Positions 39,998-51,026 of a DNA stretch of 64,000 bases are shown here, piece by piece. This DNA comes from Endozoicomonas montiporae CL-33. Its GTDB lineage: Bacteria; Pseudomonadota; Gammaproteobacteria; Pseudomonadales; Endozoicomonadaceae. Location of the stretch: positions 1-64,000 of the forward strand of contig NZ_CP013251.1 in assembly GCF_001583435.1 (NCBI RefSeq), written 5' to 3'. The notes beneath the pieces were generated by a model, which saw only the letters and a list, made by a program, of their open reading frames with translations, searched no databases and was not told the origin of the DNA. Numbering within the stretch: position 1 is the stretch's first letter; the number at the start of each line of letters is the position of its first letter. The position numbers and the translations under genes were made by a program.

Positions 39998-40915
39998 TCA
40001 CTGACGAAAACTTTGTAAATAAAGCATCTCTAGTGCAATCGTTGCTCCGGCCAGTGCGGTTATATCGCTCTGGTCATAAGCCGGACACACTTCCACCACA
40101 TCCATGCCAACAATATCCAGACCTTTCAAACCGCGAAGAAGTTTAAAAGCCCTGTCTGTAGTCAGTCCGCCACATACGGGTGTGCCTGTGCCGGGGGCAT
40201 AGGCCGGATCAAGACAGTCGATGTCAAAGGTCAGGTAGGCACGACGGTTACCCACTACGCTGCGAATTTTTTCGACCACTTCATCAACAGAAGCGTCATT
40301 AACGTAGTCTGCACCGAGTACGTTGAACGGTGTATTATCGTAGTCGTGTGTCGTACGAATACCTAGCTGAATGGAGGCTGAAGGATCGATCAACCCTTCA
40401 ACCTGGGCGTGATAGAACATGGTGCCGTGATCAAATTTGCCGCCCTGATCGTAATCATCGGTGTGGGCGTCAAAGTGAATCAGTGCCAGTTCGCCATAAT
40501 GTTTGGCGTGAGCACGTAACAACGGCAGAGTTACGTAGTGATCACCACCGAAACTGAGCAGTGTTTTGCCTGCTGCAATCAGGCTGTCGGAATGTTCAAA
40601 CAGGCGGTCGCTCATCTGCCGGGCATCGCCGCAATCAAACACCAGATCACCGCAGTCTTCAATAGAAAGACGTTTGGTAATGTCAAAGTTCCACGGCCAG
40701 CGCTTGCCTTCCCAAGCGATATTGACAGACGCTTTGCGAATACCTTCCGGCCCCTGACGGCAGCCGCCTCGACCCGTGGTGGCAAGGTCAAAAGGAATAC
40801 CGGTGATGATCACGTCAGCATTGCTGTTGACCGGATCAAAATTTAACGGTTGTCGAAGATAGCCAAAAGCATTGGCGTACAGAGAATGATCCTGTCTTTG
40901 CCCGAGAGTATTCAT
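39998..40915 (-). CDS. speB: Agmatinase SpeB
   Basis: SpeB hydrolyses agmatine to putrescine and urea with a binuclear Mn centre. Ureohydrolase metal motifs are [19 protein letters not shown] and [17 protein letters not shown]. The length of 305 aa matches E. coli SpeB. Its ATG overlaps the speD stop by 4 bp (ATGA). It is the last gene of the speE-speA-speD-speB unit. Confidence 0.95.
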   Translation of the reverse strand: MNTLGQRQDHSLYANAFGYLRQPLNFDPVNSNADVIITGIPFDLATTGRGGCRQGPEGIRKASVNIAWEGKRWPWNFDITKRLSIEDCGDLVFDCGDARQMSDRLFEHSDSLIAAGKTLLSFGGDHYVTLPLLRAHAKHYGELALIHFDAHTDDYDQGGKFDHGTMFYHAQVEGLIDPSASIQLGIRTTHDYDNTPFNVLGADYVNDASVDEVVEKIRSVVGNRRAYLTFDIDCLDPAYAPGTGTPVCGGLTTDRAFKLLRGLKGLDIVGMDVVEVCPAYDQSDITALAGATIALEMLYLQSFRQ

Positions 40916-41835
40916 AATTTTTCAGCCTTTACTGTTGCATGTCCTGAATGCTGATAATGCCTGAAACGCATATCATAGCCACAATTTAAAGGCAGATCAC
41001 AACGGGACATACACAGGTAATCATGCTGTTCTGGTAATACCTGGTTGGCATTAAAGCCAATCAGATCCCAACAGCCCGGGTTCAGGGCTTCCAGCAGAAC
41101 CGGAACCACCGGATTCTTCTGCAGATCCATATTGGTTTCAAAGCTGACGTAAGAGCTGTCTTCCTGCGGAGTAATATGGAAGGTGGCATACCGGTCACCT
41201 TTGATAGCATTCAGTGAATAACCAAAAGGTTCAAACAGCCAGTCACTGATTTCAAAGTCCGGCAGAATGTCATCCAGTCTAAGCAACTTACGAATGCCCT
41301 CAACCGTTTGACCCTCAGCGCGCAGATACTCGGCATTTTCGCCTTTGATGTGGTACATCAACAGCTCGCTGGTGTTGTCATCCGCTTCCGGCTGGTAAGG
41401 CTTATCCAGATGGAAAACGTAATTGTGATGACTGTCCAGATGTCCCAGACGAAAAGCCGGGCCTTCAAGGCGTTTGCTCAGGCGGTCAATGTCTTCTTCA
41501 AAGGTGCTTTTCTGAAGATGTGACTGATACTCGTTTTTACGCTGGAAGCTGGCAAATAGAATGTGATCCAGCGGAAAATGATCCAGAAAATACAGAGTGG
41601 CATCCACCAGAGTGGTGGTACCGCAGGTCAGCATCAGAAAACGGTCATGCCAGACAAACAGGCTGGATTCAGACAGCAGGTAAGCGTCGCAGTGTTCGTT
41701 GCTGATGGTGTCCAGAATCTCTGCCTGGGCTTTGGCGACAACGCCTGCCCAGAAATCCTTGCCCAAAGCACGCAGCGAGCCTGCTTCGGGGGCTGTGACC
41801 ATTTCAACTTTCTTTTCCGAGCCTTCAAAAAACAT
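40912..41835 (-). CDS. speD: S-adenosylmethionine decarboxylase, eukaryotic type
   Basis: This enzyme decarboxylates S-adenosylmethionine to supply the aminopropyl group for spermidine. It is a pyruvoyl enzyme made by self-cleavage. The sequence resembles eukaryotic AdoMetDC rather than E. coli Spe[13 protein letters not shown] at the start, the Glu-Ser cleavage site in [11 protein letters not shown], then [24 protein letters not shown] and [17 protein letters not shown]. The length of 307 aa is also near eukaryotic size. ATG 41835 overlaps the speA stop (TGATG). A GTG one codon earlier is possible. Confidence 0.9.
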   Translation of the reverse strand: MFFEGSEKKVEMVTAPEAGSLRALGKDFWAGVVAKAQAEILDTISNEHCDAYLLSESSLFVWHDRFLMLTCGTTTLVDATLYFLDHFPLDHILFASFQRKNEYQSHLQKSTFEEDIDRLSKRLEGPAFRLGHLDSHHNYVFHLDKPYQPEADDNTSELLMYHIKGENAEYLRAEGQTVEGIRKLLRLDDILPDFEISDWLFEPFGYSLNAIKGDRYATFHITPQEDSSYVSFETNMDLQKNPVVPVLLEALNPGCWDLIGFNANQVLPEQHDYLCMSRCDLPLNCGYDMRFRHYQHSGHATVKAEKL

Positions 41836-43847
41836 CACAGCTCATTCCCTCCGACGTATTCGAGGTAGGTGTAACCCCGCAGTCCTGATTCCAGTTCGGC
41901 CAGTGTGGCCTGTTGTTCATTGAGAGGCAGGTTTTCCCTGACCAATTGGCGGAACGTCCGCAAAAAGCTTTCCGGCTGCAGATTGACGTAGCGCAGGACG
42001 TCTTCCACCGTGTCGCCGGGCTGATATTCAGTGACTTCAACCAGCCCCAGATCGGTAATGCGAACGGATGCAGTGTCGGCGTCGCCGAACAGGTTGTGCA
42101 TATCGCCGAGAATTTCCTGATAGGCACCGACCATGAAAATACCCAGCAGATAGGGCTTGTCAGCATGCCAGGTGGGAACCGGCAAGGTGGTTTCAATGCC
42201 CTGACCATCGACATACTGGTTAATCACACCGTCGGAATCGCAGGTGATATCAAGCATCACGGCACGCTTTTCCGGTGGTCGATCCAGTCCGGATAACGGC
42301 AGAACCGGAAACACCTGATCAATGCCCCAGGCATCGGGCAGAGACTGGAACAGCGAAAAGTTCACATAGAACTTGTCAGCCAGTTTTTCACTCAGTTCAT
42401 CAATCAGTGGGCGGTGTGCCCGGTTGCGGGTAGACAGGCGGCTTTTCAAAGTGTGACAGATACGCAGATTAACGTTTTCAGCCCATGCCCGGTGCTGAAG
42501 CCCGAGCAGACCCATTTCAAACTGCGTGTGTGCTTCGGCAAGGTCGGCCTGACTGTCGTGATAGATTTCCACCAGTGCTCGCTGGCTTAAACCACGAGCC
42601 AGGTCCTGCCAGGAACTCCACATGTTGTGCAGCAGTCTGGGTGCATCGTCGGCAGGTGCTTCCAGCAGTTCCGGTTCATAACTTTCCACACCCACCACAT
42701 CGGTAATCAGTACCGCATGGTGAGCCGTCAGGTTACGACCGGACTCGGAAATAACACCCGGCATCGGCAGCTCATACTGTTTACAGAGATCACCAATGGT
42801 ATAGATGATGTTGTTCGCATATTCCTGCAGACTGTAGTTCATGGAGCAATGGCTCTGGCTGCGGGTACCTTCGTAGTCCACTGCCAGTCCGCCACCGACA
42901 TCCAGATACTTCACTGGCGCGCCCATGCGATACAGCTCGGCATAAATCCGCGCACACTCGCTGACACCCTTGCGCACGTCACGAATATTGGCAATCTGTG
43001 AACCGAGATGGAAATGCAGCAGTTGCAGGCAATCAAGCTGATTTTCCTGCTTCAGTCGCTCAATAACATGCAACACCTGACTGGCAGACAGACCAAATTT
43101 GGACTTCTCACCACCACTGGCCTGCCATTTGCCTTTGCCCTGTGAAGCAAGACGAACCCGCAGCCCCAGCCTTGGTTTTACACCCATTTTGGCCGCTTCA
43201 GCCAGAACCATGTCCAGCTCGGTGAGCTTCTCCAGAACAATGTAAACCTGATGTCCCAGCTTCTCACCGGTGAGTGCCAGCCGAACGTATTCACGATCTT
43301 TATAGCCATTGCAAACAATCACGGAACTGGCGCGTTTAGCCAGTGCCAGCACCGCCAGCAGTTCCGGCTTACTGCCTGACTCGAGCCCCAGCTGACGGTT
43401 CTGACGCGCCGACTGACTCTCCAGTATCTCTTCCACCACCGCGCGTTGCTGGTTAACCTTGATCGGGTAAATAGCCAGATACTGGTTATCGTAACTGTAC
43501 TCGTGAATGGCACGGTTAAAGGCATTACACAGTGAATCTACCCGGTCATGAATGATTTCCGGGAAGCGGACCAGAACCGGCAGAGACACACCCTGCCGGG
43601 TCAGCTGATGGGCAATGTTATCCAGATTCACCGGAGGTTTGCCCTTCATGTTCACGGTGACATGGCCATCGTCGTTCAGGTCAAAGTAATCCTGACTCCA
43701 ATAGCGAATATTGTAGGTGGAACGGGCTTCTTCTACGTTCCAGCCATCAGCGACGCAGTGTTCTGTTTTCTGCTCAGACAGAGGTTCGCCCAGCACCGCC
43801 TGTGCCGGGAATGGTCTGCTGTCACTAAAGTCTTCAGTGTTATCCAT
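41835..43847 (-). CDS. speA: Biosynthetic arginine decarboxylase SpeA
   Basis: SpeA is a PLP-dependent enzyme converting arginine to agmatine. Family marks are [10 protein letters not shown] with the PLP lysine, [45 protein letters not shown] and [12 protein letters not shown]. At 670 aa it has the usual biosynthetic ADC size. It lies 44 bp downstream of speE and is coupled to speD, so arginine flows to agmatine, putrescine (SpeB) and spermidine (SpeD plus SpeE) from one operon. Confidence 0.96.
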   Translation of the reverse strand: MDNTEDFSDSRPFPAQAVLGEPLSEQKTEHCVADGWNVEEARSTYNIRYWSQDYFDLNDDGHVTVNMKGKPPVNLDNIAHQLTRQGVSLPVLVRFPEIIHDRVDSLCNAFNRAIHEYSYDNQYLAIYPIKVNQQRAVVEEILESQSARQNRQLGLESGSKPELLAVLALAKRASSVIVCNGYKDREYVRLALTGEKLGHQVYIVLEKLTELDMVLAEAAKMGVKPRLGLRVRLASQGKGKWQASGGEKSKFGLSASQVLHVIERLKQENQLDCLQLLHFHLGSQIANIRDVRKGVSECARIYAELYRMGAPVKYLDVGGGLAVDYEGTRSQSHCSMNYSLQEYANNIIYTIGDLCKQYELPMPGVISESGRNLTAHHAVLITDVVGVESYEPELLEAPADDAPRLLHNMWSSWQDLARGLSQRALVEIYHDSQADLAEAHTQFEMGLLGLQHRAWAENVNLRICHTLKSRLSTRNRAHRPLIDELSEKLADKFYVNFSLFQSLPDAWGIDQVFPVLPLSGLDRPPEKRAVMLDITCDSDGVINQYVDGQGIETTLPVPTWHADKPYLLGIFMVGAYQEILGDMHNLFGDADTASVRITDLGLVEVTEYQPGDTVEDVLRYVNLQPESFLRTFRQLVRENLPLNEQQATLAELESGLRGYTYLEYVGGNEL

Positions 43848-43891
43848 TAAGCTTTTTACTCTGAAAAGACATCGCCTTTTTAACTTATTTC

Positions 43892-44788
43892 TTACGAGGC
43901 ACTTTTTCTCGCGGCTTCTGCTTTCTCAATCGCTTCTTCAACATAGCGCGGCAGTGCAAAAGAGCCATGGTGCAGCGCAGGTGTGTAGTAGCGGGTAGAA
44001 ATGCCACTGGCTGCAAAGCGACGGGTCAGTTCTTCCACGCTGACTTTGCGGGCCTGAGTGTCGTCGGTTCCCCAGGCCAGAGTCATTACGCCACAGGCAT
44101 AAGTCGGGATTGCTGCTGCGTAGAAATGGCAGTCGTTAACGTAGCTGCCCAGGCGCATGGCAGTGGTTTCCACTTCTTCCAGCTGCATCAGGGGCACACC
44201 GTTCTGGGCAACAAAAATGCCTTTCTCGGTCAGCAGGCGCTTGCAGCCACTGTAGAAATCGGAGGAGAACAGAACTTCACCCGGACCAATCGGGTCGGTG
44301 CAGTCGGAGATAATCACATCGAAGCTGTTGTCAGCGGCCTTTTCGACGTTGTTAACAAACTTAACGCCATCGTCGATCACCAGGTTAGCGCGCGGGTCTT
44401 CATAGGAGCCTGCAGAGTGGTTGGGCAGCCATTGTTTGCACATATCCACAACCGCCTGATCGATTTCAACCATGGTCACGTGCTCAACACTCTTATGCTT
44501 CAGCACTTCACGCAGCATACCGCCGTCACCACCACCGATGATCAGAACTCGCTTGGCATTGCCGTGAGCGAGAATGGGTACGTGGCTCAACATTTCGTGG
44601 TAAATGAACTCGTCTTTTTCTGTGGTCTGAATCACACCGTCCAGCGCCATAACCCGGCCAAAGACGGCGTTTTCAAAAATAATCAGGTGTTGATGTTCGG
44701 TCTTGTTTTCGAACAGTACCTTGTCAACGGTGAAACTTTGTCCGTAACCGGAGTACAGGGTTTCCAGATAAGTGTTGTCTTTGTGCAT
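43892..44788 (-). CDS. speE: Spermidine synthase SpeE
   Basis: SpeE transfers an aminopropyl group from decarboxylated S-adenosylmethionine to putrescine. Motifs are [19 protein letters not shown], the cofactor loop [16 protein letters not shown], and the catalytic-Asp segment [21 protein letters not shown] choose ATG 44788 (MHKDNTYLE), 7 nt after AAGGA; ATG 44791 is also possible. The upstream in-frame extension lacks similarity. It is the first gene of the spermidine operon. Confidence 0.95.
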   Translation of the reverse strand: MHKDNTYLETLYSGYGQSFTVDKVLFENKTEHQHLIIFENAVFGRVMALDGVIQTTEKDEFIYHEMLSHVPILAHGNAKRVLIIGGGDGGMLREVLKHKSVEHVTMVEIDQAVVDMCKQWLPNHSAGSYEDPRANLVIDDGVKFVNNVEKAADNSFDVIISDCTDPIGPGEVLFSSDFYSGCKRLLTEKGIFVAQNGVPLMQLEEVETTAMRLGSYVNDCHFYAAAIPTYACGVMTLAWGTDDTQARKVSVEELTRRFAASGISTRYYTPALHHGSFALPRYVEEAIEKAEAARKSAS

Positions 44789-44791
44789 CAT

Positions 44792-45362
44792 TGAATCCTT
44801 TAACAGCCCTTTAAAAAAGCCATTGCTGCAAACAGGCAGCCTCGCCAAACCGGAAGATGGAGGTTGCTCTACAGCAATGAAAAATCACAACTCACCCAGC
44901 AGCCTGAGCGCGGGATAAGAGAGTAGACAGTAAAAACGGGAAGCGGTTCTCGCCTGCTTTGTCAGAAAGCAGCGAAATCAGGGGTAGGTGTATAACCAGA
45001 AGCAGAATGAGGACGGGTTACTCTGGCGCGACGAAGCCTTACGAAGTCGGTTGATGACGTTGATCACTGAGTCTGAATGCAGAGATGCATTTCGGGCTGG
45101 CCGGGGAAACAGTGCCAGTATACAGGTTGGATTGTACATCAGAATCACTCCACAATAAGGTCCGCACGTTTGTTACCGGGTATAAAGAAAGCCGGTGGCA
45201 GTCAACGTACGGTTCAGACTTCGAGAACCATAAGTTCCTCAGGTTGCTTGGGGCAAGGTTTAAGCAAGATTTAAGAAAGTGGCGAATTAAACCTTTGAAC
45301 CCATTTAAAGACAAGCAAAAAGTGGAACAAATATAGATGAGCGCCATGCGGATTGCCGCAGT
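44792..45362. other. 570-bp region without a supported gene
   Basis: This lies between speE and oppF, both on the minus strand. Small open frames exist on both strands at 45039-45347, but neither has a ribosome-binding site or recognisable composition. Next to speE, a short stem (GCTGC/GCAGC, 44825-44840) with six T nearby on the minus strand could be a leader attenuator, but it is weak. Confidence 0.4.
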
Positions 45363-46355
45363 TCAGGTTTTTGGGCAGGCAGCCCGGTGATCACCTATCG
45401 CCCTGAAAGCGGGTTCTGATCGGGCACAATCGGCCTCAGCCATCGGGCAGCGGGTTCGAAAGACGCAGCCTGAGGGCGGATTAACAGGGGATGGCAGGTC
45501 ACCATCAAGCAGTTGAATGGAGTGATTTTGCAACTTGCTTCGTTCCAGCTGCGGATCAGGTATTGGTACAGATGCCAGCAAAGCCCGTGTGTAAGGATGT
45601 TTGGGGTGAGTATACAATTGTTGTGAGGTGGCTGATTCCATTTCCCTGCCCAGATACATCACCATGACGCGGTTGCTAATGTGTTTCACCACACTCAGGT
45701 CGTGAGCAATAAACAGCAGTGCCAGCCCCATTTCCTGCTGCAAACTCTGCAAAAGGTTGATGACCTGAGCTTGAATTGATACATCCAGCGCACTGACCGG
45801 CTCATCGCAGATCACCAGTTTTGGCTTCAGCATCAGCGCCCGGGCAATGCCCACCCGCTGGCACTGACCACCGGAGAACTCATGGGGATAACGATTCATA
45901 ACGTTTGGCAGCAGTCCTACCCTGTCCATCATGGCTTTAACCTGTTGCTGAATCGCAGACTCAGCCAGTTCCGGACAGTAATTACGAACGGGTTCGGCAA
46001 TGATGTCACCAATGGTCATGCGAGGATTCAGTGAGGCCAGCGGGTCCTGAAAAATCATCTGAATATGTCGCCGAACTTCCCGGCGTTCATTATTGCTCAA
46101 ACCATTAATTGCTCGTCCCTGCCATATCACTTCGCCAGCCGTGACGGGGGTCAAACCAATAATCGCTCTCGCCAGTGTTGATTTTCCACAGCCGGATTCT
46201 CCAACAATGCCAAGGGTTTCGCCCGCTGCAAGATTGAAGCTAATACCATCAACGGCCTTGAGAGCAGAGGGTTTTTGCCACGGCCACGATCGATGGTTAT
46301 TCACAGGGAAATGTACTTTGAGGTCACGAACACTAAGTAATGTCAGGTTATCCAT
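45363..46355 (-). CDS. oppF: Oligopeptide ABC transporter ATPase OppF
   Basis: This is one of the two cytoplasmic ATPases that power peptide import. It has Walker A GESGCGKSTLARA, signature FSGGQCQRVGIARAL, Walker B LVICDEPVSALD, and the C-terminal Cys-rich oligopeptide domain (GCVFRTRCPMAEADC). ATG 46355 overlaps the oppD stop by 8 bp (ATGGATAA) and has AGGAG upstream, giving 330 aa. The longer frame from 46409 overlaps oppD needlessly. It is the last gene of oppABCDF. Confidence 0.93.
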   Translation of the reverse strand: MDNLTLLSVRDLKVHFPVNNHRSWPWQKPSALKAVDGISFNLAAGETLGIVGESGCGKSTLARAIIGLTPVTAGEVIWQGRAINGLSNNERREVRRHIQMIFQDPLASLNPRMTIGDIIAEPVRNYCPELAESAIQQQVKAMMDRVGLLPNVMNRYPHEFSGGQCQRVGIARALMLKPKLVICDEPVSALDVSIQAQVINLLQSLQQEMGLALLFIAHDLSVVKHISNRVMVMYLGREMESATSQQLYTHPKHPYTRALLASVPIPDPQLERSKLQNHSIQLLDGDLPSPVNPPSGCVFRTRCPMAEADCARSEPAFRAIGDHRAACPKT

Positions 46356-47340
46356 CTGTACTCCTGCTCTCGGGCTGCCAGAAGCAGGCTCTTTGTCGTT
46401 GACCTTCAAAGGTTTGAAGTTCAGGGCGTGAACGTTGGCAATGGCTTAATGTGTGCTGACAACGTTCCTGAAACGGGCAACCCTGAGGTAGATTCAACAG
46501 GTTGGGCGGATTACCGGGAATGGACGTCAGCTCTCTGGCTTCACTGTTAATTCGGGGGATGGAAGTCAGTAATGCCTGTGTGTAAGGGTGAGACGGGCGA
46601 TAAAAAATATCGTCAGTTGCACCGTACTCCATGGTTTGACCGGCGTACATCACCAGTACTTTGTCGCAGAGTCCGGCAATAATGCCCAGATCATGAGAGA
46701 TCAGAATAATAGACGTGCCGAAGTCCTGTTTCAGGTCCTGTAGCAGTGCCATGATCTGCGCCTGAACAGTCACATCCAGAGCCGTTGTTGGTTCATCGGC
46801 AATGAGCAGTTTGGGCTGACAAAGTAACGCCATGGCGATAACAATCCGCTGTCGCATACCTCCGGAAAACTCGTGAGGGTACATGGACATCCGCTTTTGG
46901 GCTTCCGGCATTTTTACTGCATCGAGCATTCTCACAGACTCGGCAAAAGCAGCGCGTTTATCCATACCTTTATGGTATTGCAAAACCTCCATCAGCTGAG
47001 GTCCCACTTTCATATAAGGGTTCAGAGAGGTCATCGGGTCCTGAAAAATCATGGCAATCTGGTTTGCCCTGATTTTATTCATATCCGAATCGGACAAAGC
47101 CAGCAGGTTTTGACCTGAAGAGTATTGACCGGAAAAAAAAGCAGAACCTGACACCGAGCCATTTTTTGCCAGCAACCCCATCAGGGCAAAAGCCGTTTGT
47201 GTTTTGCCTGACCCCGACTCGCCAACCAGCCCCAGAGTCTCGCCCGCTTGCAAAGAAAAATTCAGGCGGTTCACGGCCACCACTTTCCCATCAGGGGTGT
47301 CAAAGCGAACATCCAGATCGTTAACGGTTAACAGGTTCAT
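46348..47340 (-). CDS. oppD: Oligopeptide ABC transporter ATPase OppD
   Basis: This is the second ATPase of the peptide importer. It has Walker A GESGSGKTQTAFA, signature FSGGMRQRIVIAMAL, Walker B LLIADEPTTALDVT and the oligopeptide-type C-terminus (GCPFQERCQHTLSHC). The length is 330 aa. It pairs with OppF on the OppB/OppC pore and lies 15 bp downstream of oppC. Confidence 0.94.
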   Translation of the reverse strand: MNLLTVNDLDVRFDTPDGKVVAVNRLNFSLQAGETLGLVGESGSGKTQTAFALMGLLAKNGSVSGSAFFSGQYSSGQNLLALSDSDMNKIRANQIAMIFQDPMTSLNPYMKVGPQLMEVLQYHKGMDKRAAFAESVRMLDAVKMPEAQKRMSMYPHEFSGGMRQRIVIAMALLCQPKLLIADEPTTALDVTVQAQIMALLQDLKQDFGTSIILISHDLGIIAGLCDKVLVMYAGQTMEYGATDDIFYRPSHPYTQALLTSIPRINSEARELTSIPGNPPNLLNLPQGCPFQERCQHTLSHCQRSRPELQTFEGQRQRACFWQPESRSTDG

Positions 47341-47355
47341 TCCTTACCCCCTGCC

Positions 47356-48300
47356 CTATCGTTCTTTTGGATCCAGGGCATCCCGAAGACCGTCGCCAAT
47401 AAAGTTAAAACAGAACAGCGTTATCACCAGAAATGCGGTTGGAAACATCAGTTGCCAGATAGCGACCTCAATGGTCAGGGCGCCTTCATTCACCAGAGCG
47501 CCCCAGCTGGTCATGGGTTCCTGCACGCCCAGCCCGAGAAAACTCAGGAACGACTCAAACAGAATCATGCCCGGTACCAGCAACGATGCATAAACGACAA
47601 CGATGCCTAACAGGTTGGGAATCAGGTGACGAAACAGAATCTGGCGGGTATTGGCACCACTGATAATGGCAGCTTCCACAAACTCCCGTCGTTTAAGACT
47701 GAGTGTTTGTCCACGCACAATACGCGCCATGTCCAGCCAGGACACAGCACCGATGGCAATAAAGATCAGAAGAATGGAGCGACCGAAAAACGTCACCAGC
47801 AGAATCACCAGAAACATAAACGGAAAAGACTCCATAATCTCGATCATTCGCATCATGACCACATCAACACGTCCACCAAGATAGCCGGCAATGGAACCAT
47901 AAACCGTACCGATAATCACGGCGACCAGTGCGCCAAGAATACCAACCATAAACGAGATTCGTCCGCCTTCCAGAGTGCGAACAAATAAATCGCGTCCAAG
48001 ATGATCGGTGCCGAAGTAATGCCCTGTTTCCAGCGAAGGGGGAGCCGCCATGTACGACCAGTCAATTTCATCAAAGGTGTACTGGCTGACGGAGGAGCCA
48101 AAGAGAACCAGAAGCAAAATCACCAGCAGCGTTGTCATGCTCAGAACCGCTGCACGGTTACTCAGAAAACGACGGCGGGCGTCTTGCCAGAGGCTTCGTC
48201 CGGCCACAGTACTCTGTTCTCCAAGCCTTTCGGAAAACTGCTCTACAGCGGTCTGGCTCTGGCCGCTCAATGGCGTATTAATGGACGTCTTTTTTACCAT
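47356..48300 (-). CDS. oppC: Oligopeptide ABC transporter permease OppC
   Basis: This is an inner-membrane permease, 314 aa. The N-terminal cytoplasmic region precedes a hydrophobic segment (LSMTTLLVILLLVLFG), and the extracytoplasmic GTDHLGRDLFVRTLEGGRIS motif is typical of the DppC/OppC family. The EAA-type loop reads EFVEAAIISGANTRQILFRH. Its start overlaps the oppB stop (TAATG). Confidence 0.94.
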   Translation of the reverse strand: MVKKTSINTPLSGQSQTAVEQFSERLGEQSTVAGRSLWQDARRRFLSNRAAVLSMTTLLVILLLVLFGSSVSQYTFDEIDWSYMAAPPSLETGHYFGTDHLGRDLFVRTLEGGRISFMVGILGALVAVIIGTVYGSIAGYLGGRVDVVMMRMIEIMESFPFMFLVILLVTFFGRSILLIFIAIGAVSWLDMARIVRGQTLSLKRREFVEAAIISGANTRQILFRHLIPNLLGIVVVYASLLVPGMILFESFLSFLGLGVQEPMTSWGALVNEGALTIEVAIWQLMFPTAFLVITLFCFNFIGDGLRDALDPKER

Positions 48301-49226
48301 TAGTGTTTTATTCTGATTTTTGGATCAATCAGCCCATACAGTATATCGACGAGTGTGGTGAACAAAATGGTCAGAGCACCTACGATGACGGTTAAACCCA
48401 GCACCAGCGAGTAGTCACGATTCAGGGCGCCGTTAACAAAATGCTGCCCGATGCCCGGTAGCCCGAAGACTGTTTCGATAACAACCGAGCCGGTAATAAT
48501 GCCGACAAAAGCGGGCCCAAGATAAGAAACCACTGGAAGCAATGAAGGTTTCAGTGCGTGTCGCAGAATAATACGGTGAGTTGGAAGCCCCTTGGCTCTG
48601 GCTGTTCTTATAAATGGACTGTTCAGGGTTTCAATCATGCTCGAACGCATAATGCGGGCAACAGCAGCAATGTACACAATGGTCAGCGACGCTACGGGTA
48701 ACACCATGCTACTCCAGTGGCCATCGTTCCATCCTCCGGCTGGTAGCCAGCCTAGCGTCACCGCAAACAGCAGCACCAGAATTGGCGCAATAACGAACGA
48801 TGGTAGTACGACACCTGTCATTGAAAAACTCATGACCAGATAATCGACCCATGTATTCTGACGGATAGCCGCAAGAGTGCCCAGAGCAACGCCTGCAATC
48901 ACCATGACGATAAATGCCGTTAATCCCAGTTTGATGGACAAGGGCAGACTTTGGGCAACCAGTTCATTGACGGAGTAATCCATATACTTGAATGAAGGAC
49001 CCAGATCGCCCTTTAGCAGGTCAGAGAGGTAATAGAAATATTGGCGGTACAAAGGCTCGTCAAGATGATACTTTGCCTCCAGATTGGCAAGAATCTCCGG
49101 AGGCATATTAAAGTCACCGGTAAACGGGCTGCCCGGTGCGGTCTGGATCAGAAAAAACGACAGTGTCACCAGTATCAACAACGTAGGAATAGCCAGCGCC
49201 AGTCGTTTGAGTATAAATAACAGCAT
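48300..49226 (-). CDS. oppB: Oligopeptide ABC transporter permease OppB
   Basis: This is an inner-membrane permease, 308 aa, with about six membrane segments. The start LLFILKRLALAIPTLLILVT, the conserved QTAPGSPF-type segment and the EAA-type loop FIRTARAKGLPTHRIILRHA mark the DppB/OppB family. Its ATG overlaps the oppA stop (TAATG), showing coupling to the binding protein. Confidence 0.94.
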   Translation of the reverse strand: MLLFILKRLALAIPTLLILVTLSFFLIQTAPGSPFTGDFNMPPEILANLEAKYHLDEPLYRQYFYYLSDLLKGDLGPSFKYMDYSVNELVAQSLPLSIKLGLTAFIVMVIAGVALGTLAAIRQNTWVDYLVMSFSMTGVVLPSFVIAPILVLLFAVTLGWLPAGGWNDGHWSSMVLPVASLTIVYIAAVARIMRSSMIETLNSPFIRTARAKGLPTHRIILRHALKPSLLPVVSYLGPAFVGIITGSVVIETVFGLPGIGQHFVNGALNRDYSLVLGLTVIVGALTILFTTLVDILYGLIDPKIRIKH

Positions 49227-50845
49227 TAATGCGCTTTTATATACATGTCTTTGGTGTAGACAGTGGCTTGAACGTTGTTCACGGGATACCCGCCAACGTA
49301 GGGTTTTATCAGCCTGCTGCTTACGTACTGGTAAATGGGTGCGACCGGCATTTCTTCAGCAAGAATCTGCTCAGCCTCTGAATACAGGCTATTCCGCTCT
49401 TTGTCTGTGGCGGCCGTTCGGGACTTTGCCATCAAAACGTCGTATTGCTTGTTGCTGAACCGACTGTCGTTCTGTCCATGTCTGGTGGTATGCAGGTCCA
49501 GCATACTGGATGCTTCGTTGTAGTCTCCCATCCAGCCACCTCTGGCGATTTCAAAACGGTTATTGCGTTTCAGATCAAGAAAGGTTTTCCACTCCTGATT
49601 TTCCAGCCTGACTTTTACCCCGAGGGGTTTCCACATTTGGGCAATGGCAATGGCTAATTTTTTGTGCCCTTCACTGGTGTTGTAAACAATCGTCACTTCC
49701 AGAGGTTTGTCGGGGCCATAACCGGCCTCACGAATCAGTTTGGCTGCTTTCTGGTTTCGTTCTTTCTGACTCAGCTTACTGTAGTCTGTTTCCGGTGGTG
49801 TGAAGCCGCTGACACTTTCCGGTGTGAACGTATAGGCAGGCTTTTGCCCCTGACCCAGAATGTAATCAGTGATGGCAGACCGGTTAATGGCATACGACAG
49901 TGCTTTGCGAACACGGACATCATTCATGGGAGGCTTGGTGGTATTGAAACTGTAGTAGTAAGTGCCCAGTTCCGGAGACGTAACCACCTCGTCAGGAATT
50001 TTCTGTACCAGCCGTTTGTAATGTTCCAGCGGCACGGTGCCGGTCATATCCAGCTCACCGGTTTTATAACGGTGCAGTTTGGCTGAGTCGGTAGTGATGG
50101 GCAGGTAGGTCACTTGATTGATGACAGTTTCTTTGTCGTTCCAGTATTTCGGGTTGCGCTTGAGAACAATTTTGCCATTCACCACCCACTGATCCAGCAC
50201 ATAAGCACCGTTAGACACCATATTTCCCGGGCGGGTCCATTCATCCCCGTGTTTTTCAATACTGGCGCGATGGGCGGGAAAGGTGGTCGCATTTGCCAGC
50301 ATTTTGATGAAGTAAGGAACCGGTTGTTCCAGTGTTACTTCCAGCCTTTGATCATCTAACGCTTTTACCCCGAGTGTAGAAGGTGGTTTTTCTCCGCGAA
50401 TAATCGCAGCGGCGTTAGCCATTGTGGTGGTTTCAATGTACCAGCTGTAGCGGGAGGCGGTAGCTGGGTCAACTACCCGCTGAAAGCTGTAAACAAAGTC
50501 GTGAGCAGTAACAGGGTTTCCGTCCGACCAGCGGGCACTGTCACGAATCTTGAAGGTGAAAACCTTATTGTCATCTGACACCAGCCAGCTTTCCGCCTGC
50601 CCCGGAACAATGTTGCCATCGGCGTCCTGATTCACCAGTCCTTCAAATAGGTCCCGGATGATGTTCCCTCCGGGAACGCCTTCCACCTTGTGGGGATCCA
50701 GAGAGGCTGGCTCGGCATTGTTGTCTACCGTCAGTTCCTGAACTTCAGCAAGCTTTGTGCTTGCCGGAACGACGGCAGCCTGTGCTGCAGGAACCAGTTG
50801 AGTGGTGATAACGGCAGTTGCCGCAAGTATCGATAAAAACTTCAT
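49226..50845 (-). CDS. oppA: Oligopeptide-binding protein OppA
   Basis: This is the periplasmic solute-binding protein (SBP_bac_5 family) that delivers peptides to OppBCDF. The signal peptide MKFLSILAATAVITTQLVPA lacks a lipobox, so the protein is likely soluble. Family marks are NAEPASLDPHKVEG, FKIRDSARWSDGNPVTAHDF, MSNGAYVLDQW and VRKALSYAINR. I choose ATG 50845 because the signal peptide starts there; the in-frame extension to 50932 shows no leader features. It is first in the operon and divergent from soxR. Confidence 0.92.
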   Translation of the reverse strand: MKFLSILAATAVITTQLVPAAQAAVVPASTKLAEVQELTVDNNAEPASLDPHKVEGVPGGNIIRDLFEGLVNQDADGNIVPGQAESWLVSDDNKVFTFKIRDSARWSDGNPVTAHDFVYSFQRVVDPATASRYSWYIETTTMANAAAIIRGEKPPSTLGVKALDDQRLEVTLEQPVPYFIKMLANATTFPAHRASIEKHGDEWTRPGNMVSNGAYVLDQWVVNGKIVLKRNPKYWNDKETVINQVTYLPITTDSAKLHRYKTGELDMTGTVPLEHYKRLVQKIPDEVVTSPELGTYYYSFNTTKPPMNDVRVRKALSYAINRSAITDYILGQGQKPAYTFTPESVSGFTPPETDYSKLSQKERNQKAAKLIREAGYGPDKPLEVTIVYNTSEGHKKLAIAIAQMWKPLGVKVRLENQEWKTFLDLKRNNRFEIARGGWMGDYNEASSMLDLHTTRHGQNDSRFSNKQYDVLMAKSRTAATDKERNSLYSEAEQILAEEMPVAPIYQYVSSRLIKPYVGGYPVNNVQATVYTKDMYIKAH

Positions 50846-51026
50846 TATTATTCTATTCCTCTTAACCTGCATTGCATTACGGCTCAGGCAAGTCTTACTG
50901 CCTATGTAACTAGATGTCTGAAGATGGATCAAGTATCGGTTTATGCAAGTAAAAAAGAGTCGTATGGGAAAATAACCGTTTGAATTGTAGTAACCTTGCT
51001 TTTTCTTAGATTGAGTCGTTAACCCG

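Noticed and set aside
43967..44794. 275-aa open frame on the plus strand
   Set aside because: Antisense to speE; composition (His/Val/Gln-rich) typical of a shadow frame.
45039..45347. Overlapping small frames on both strands in the speE-oppF gap
   Set aside because: No ribosome-binding site, no recognisable family, and mutual overlap; cannot decide that either is real.
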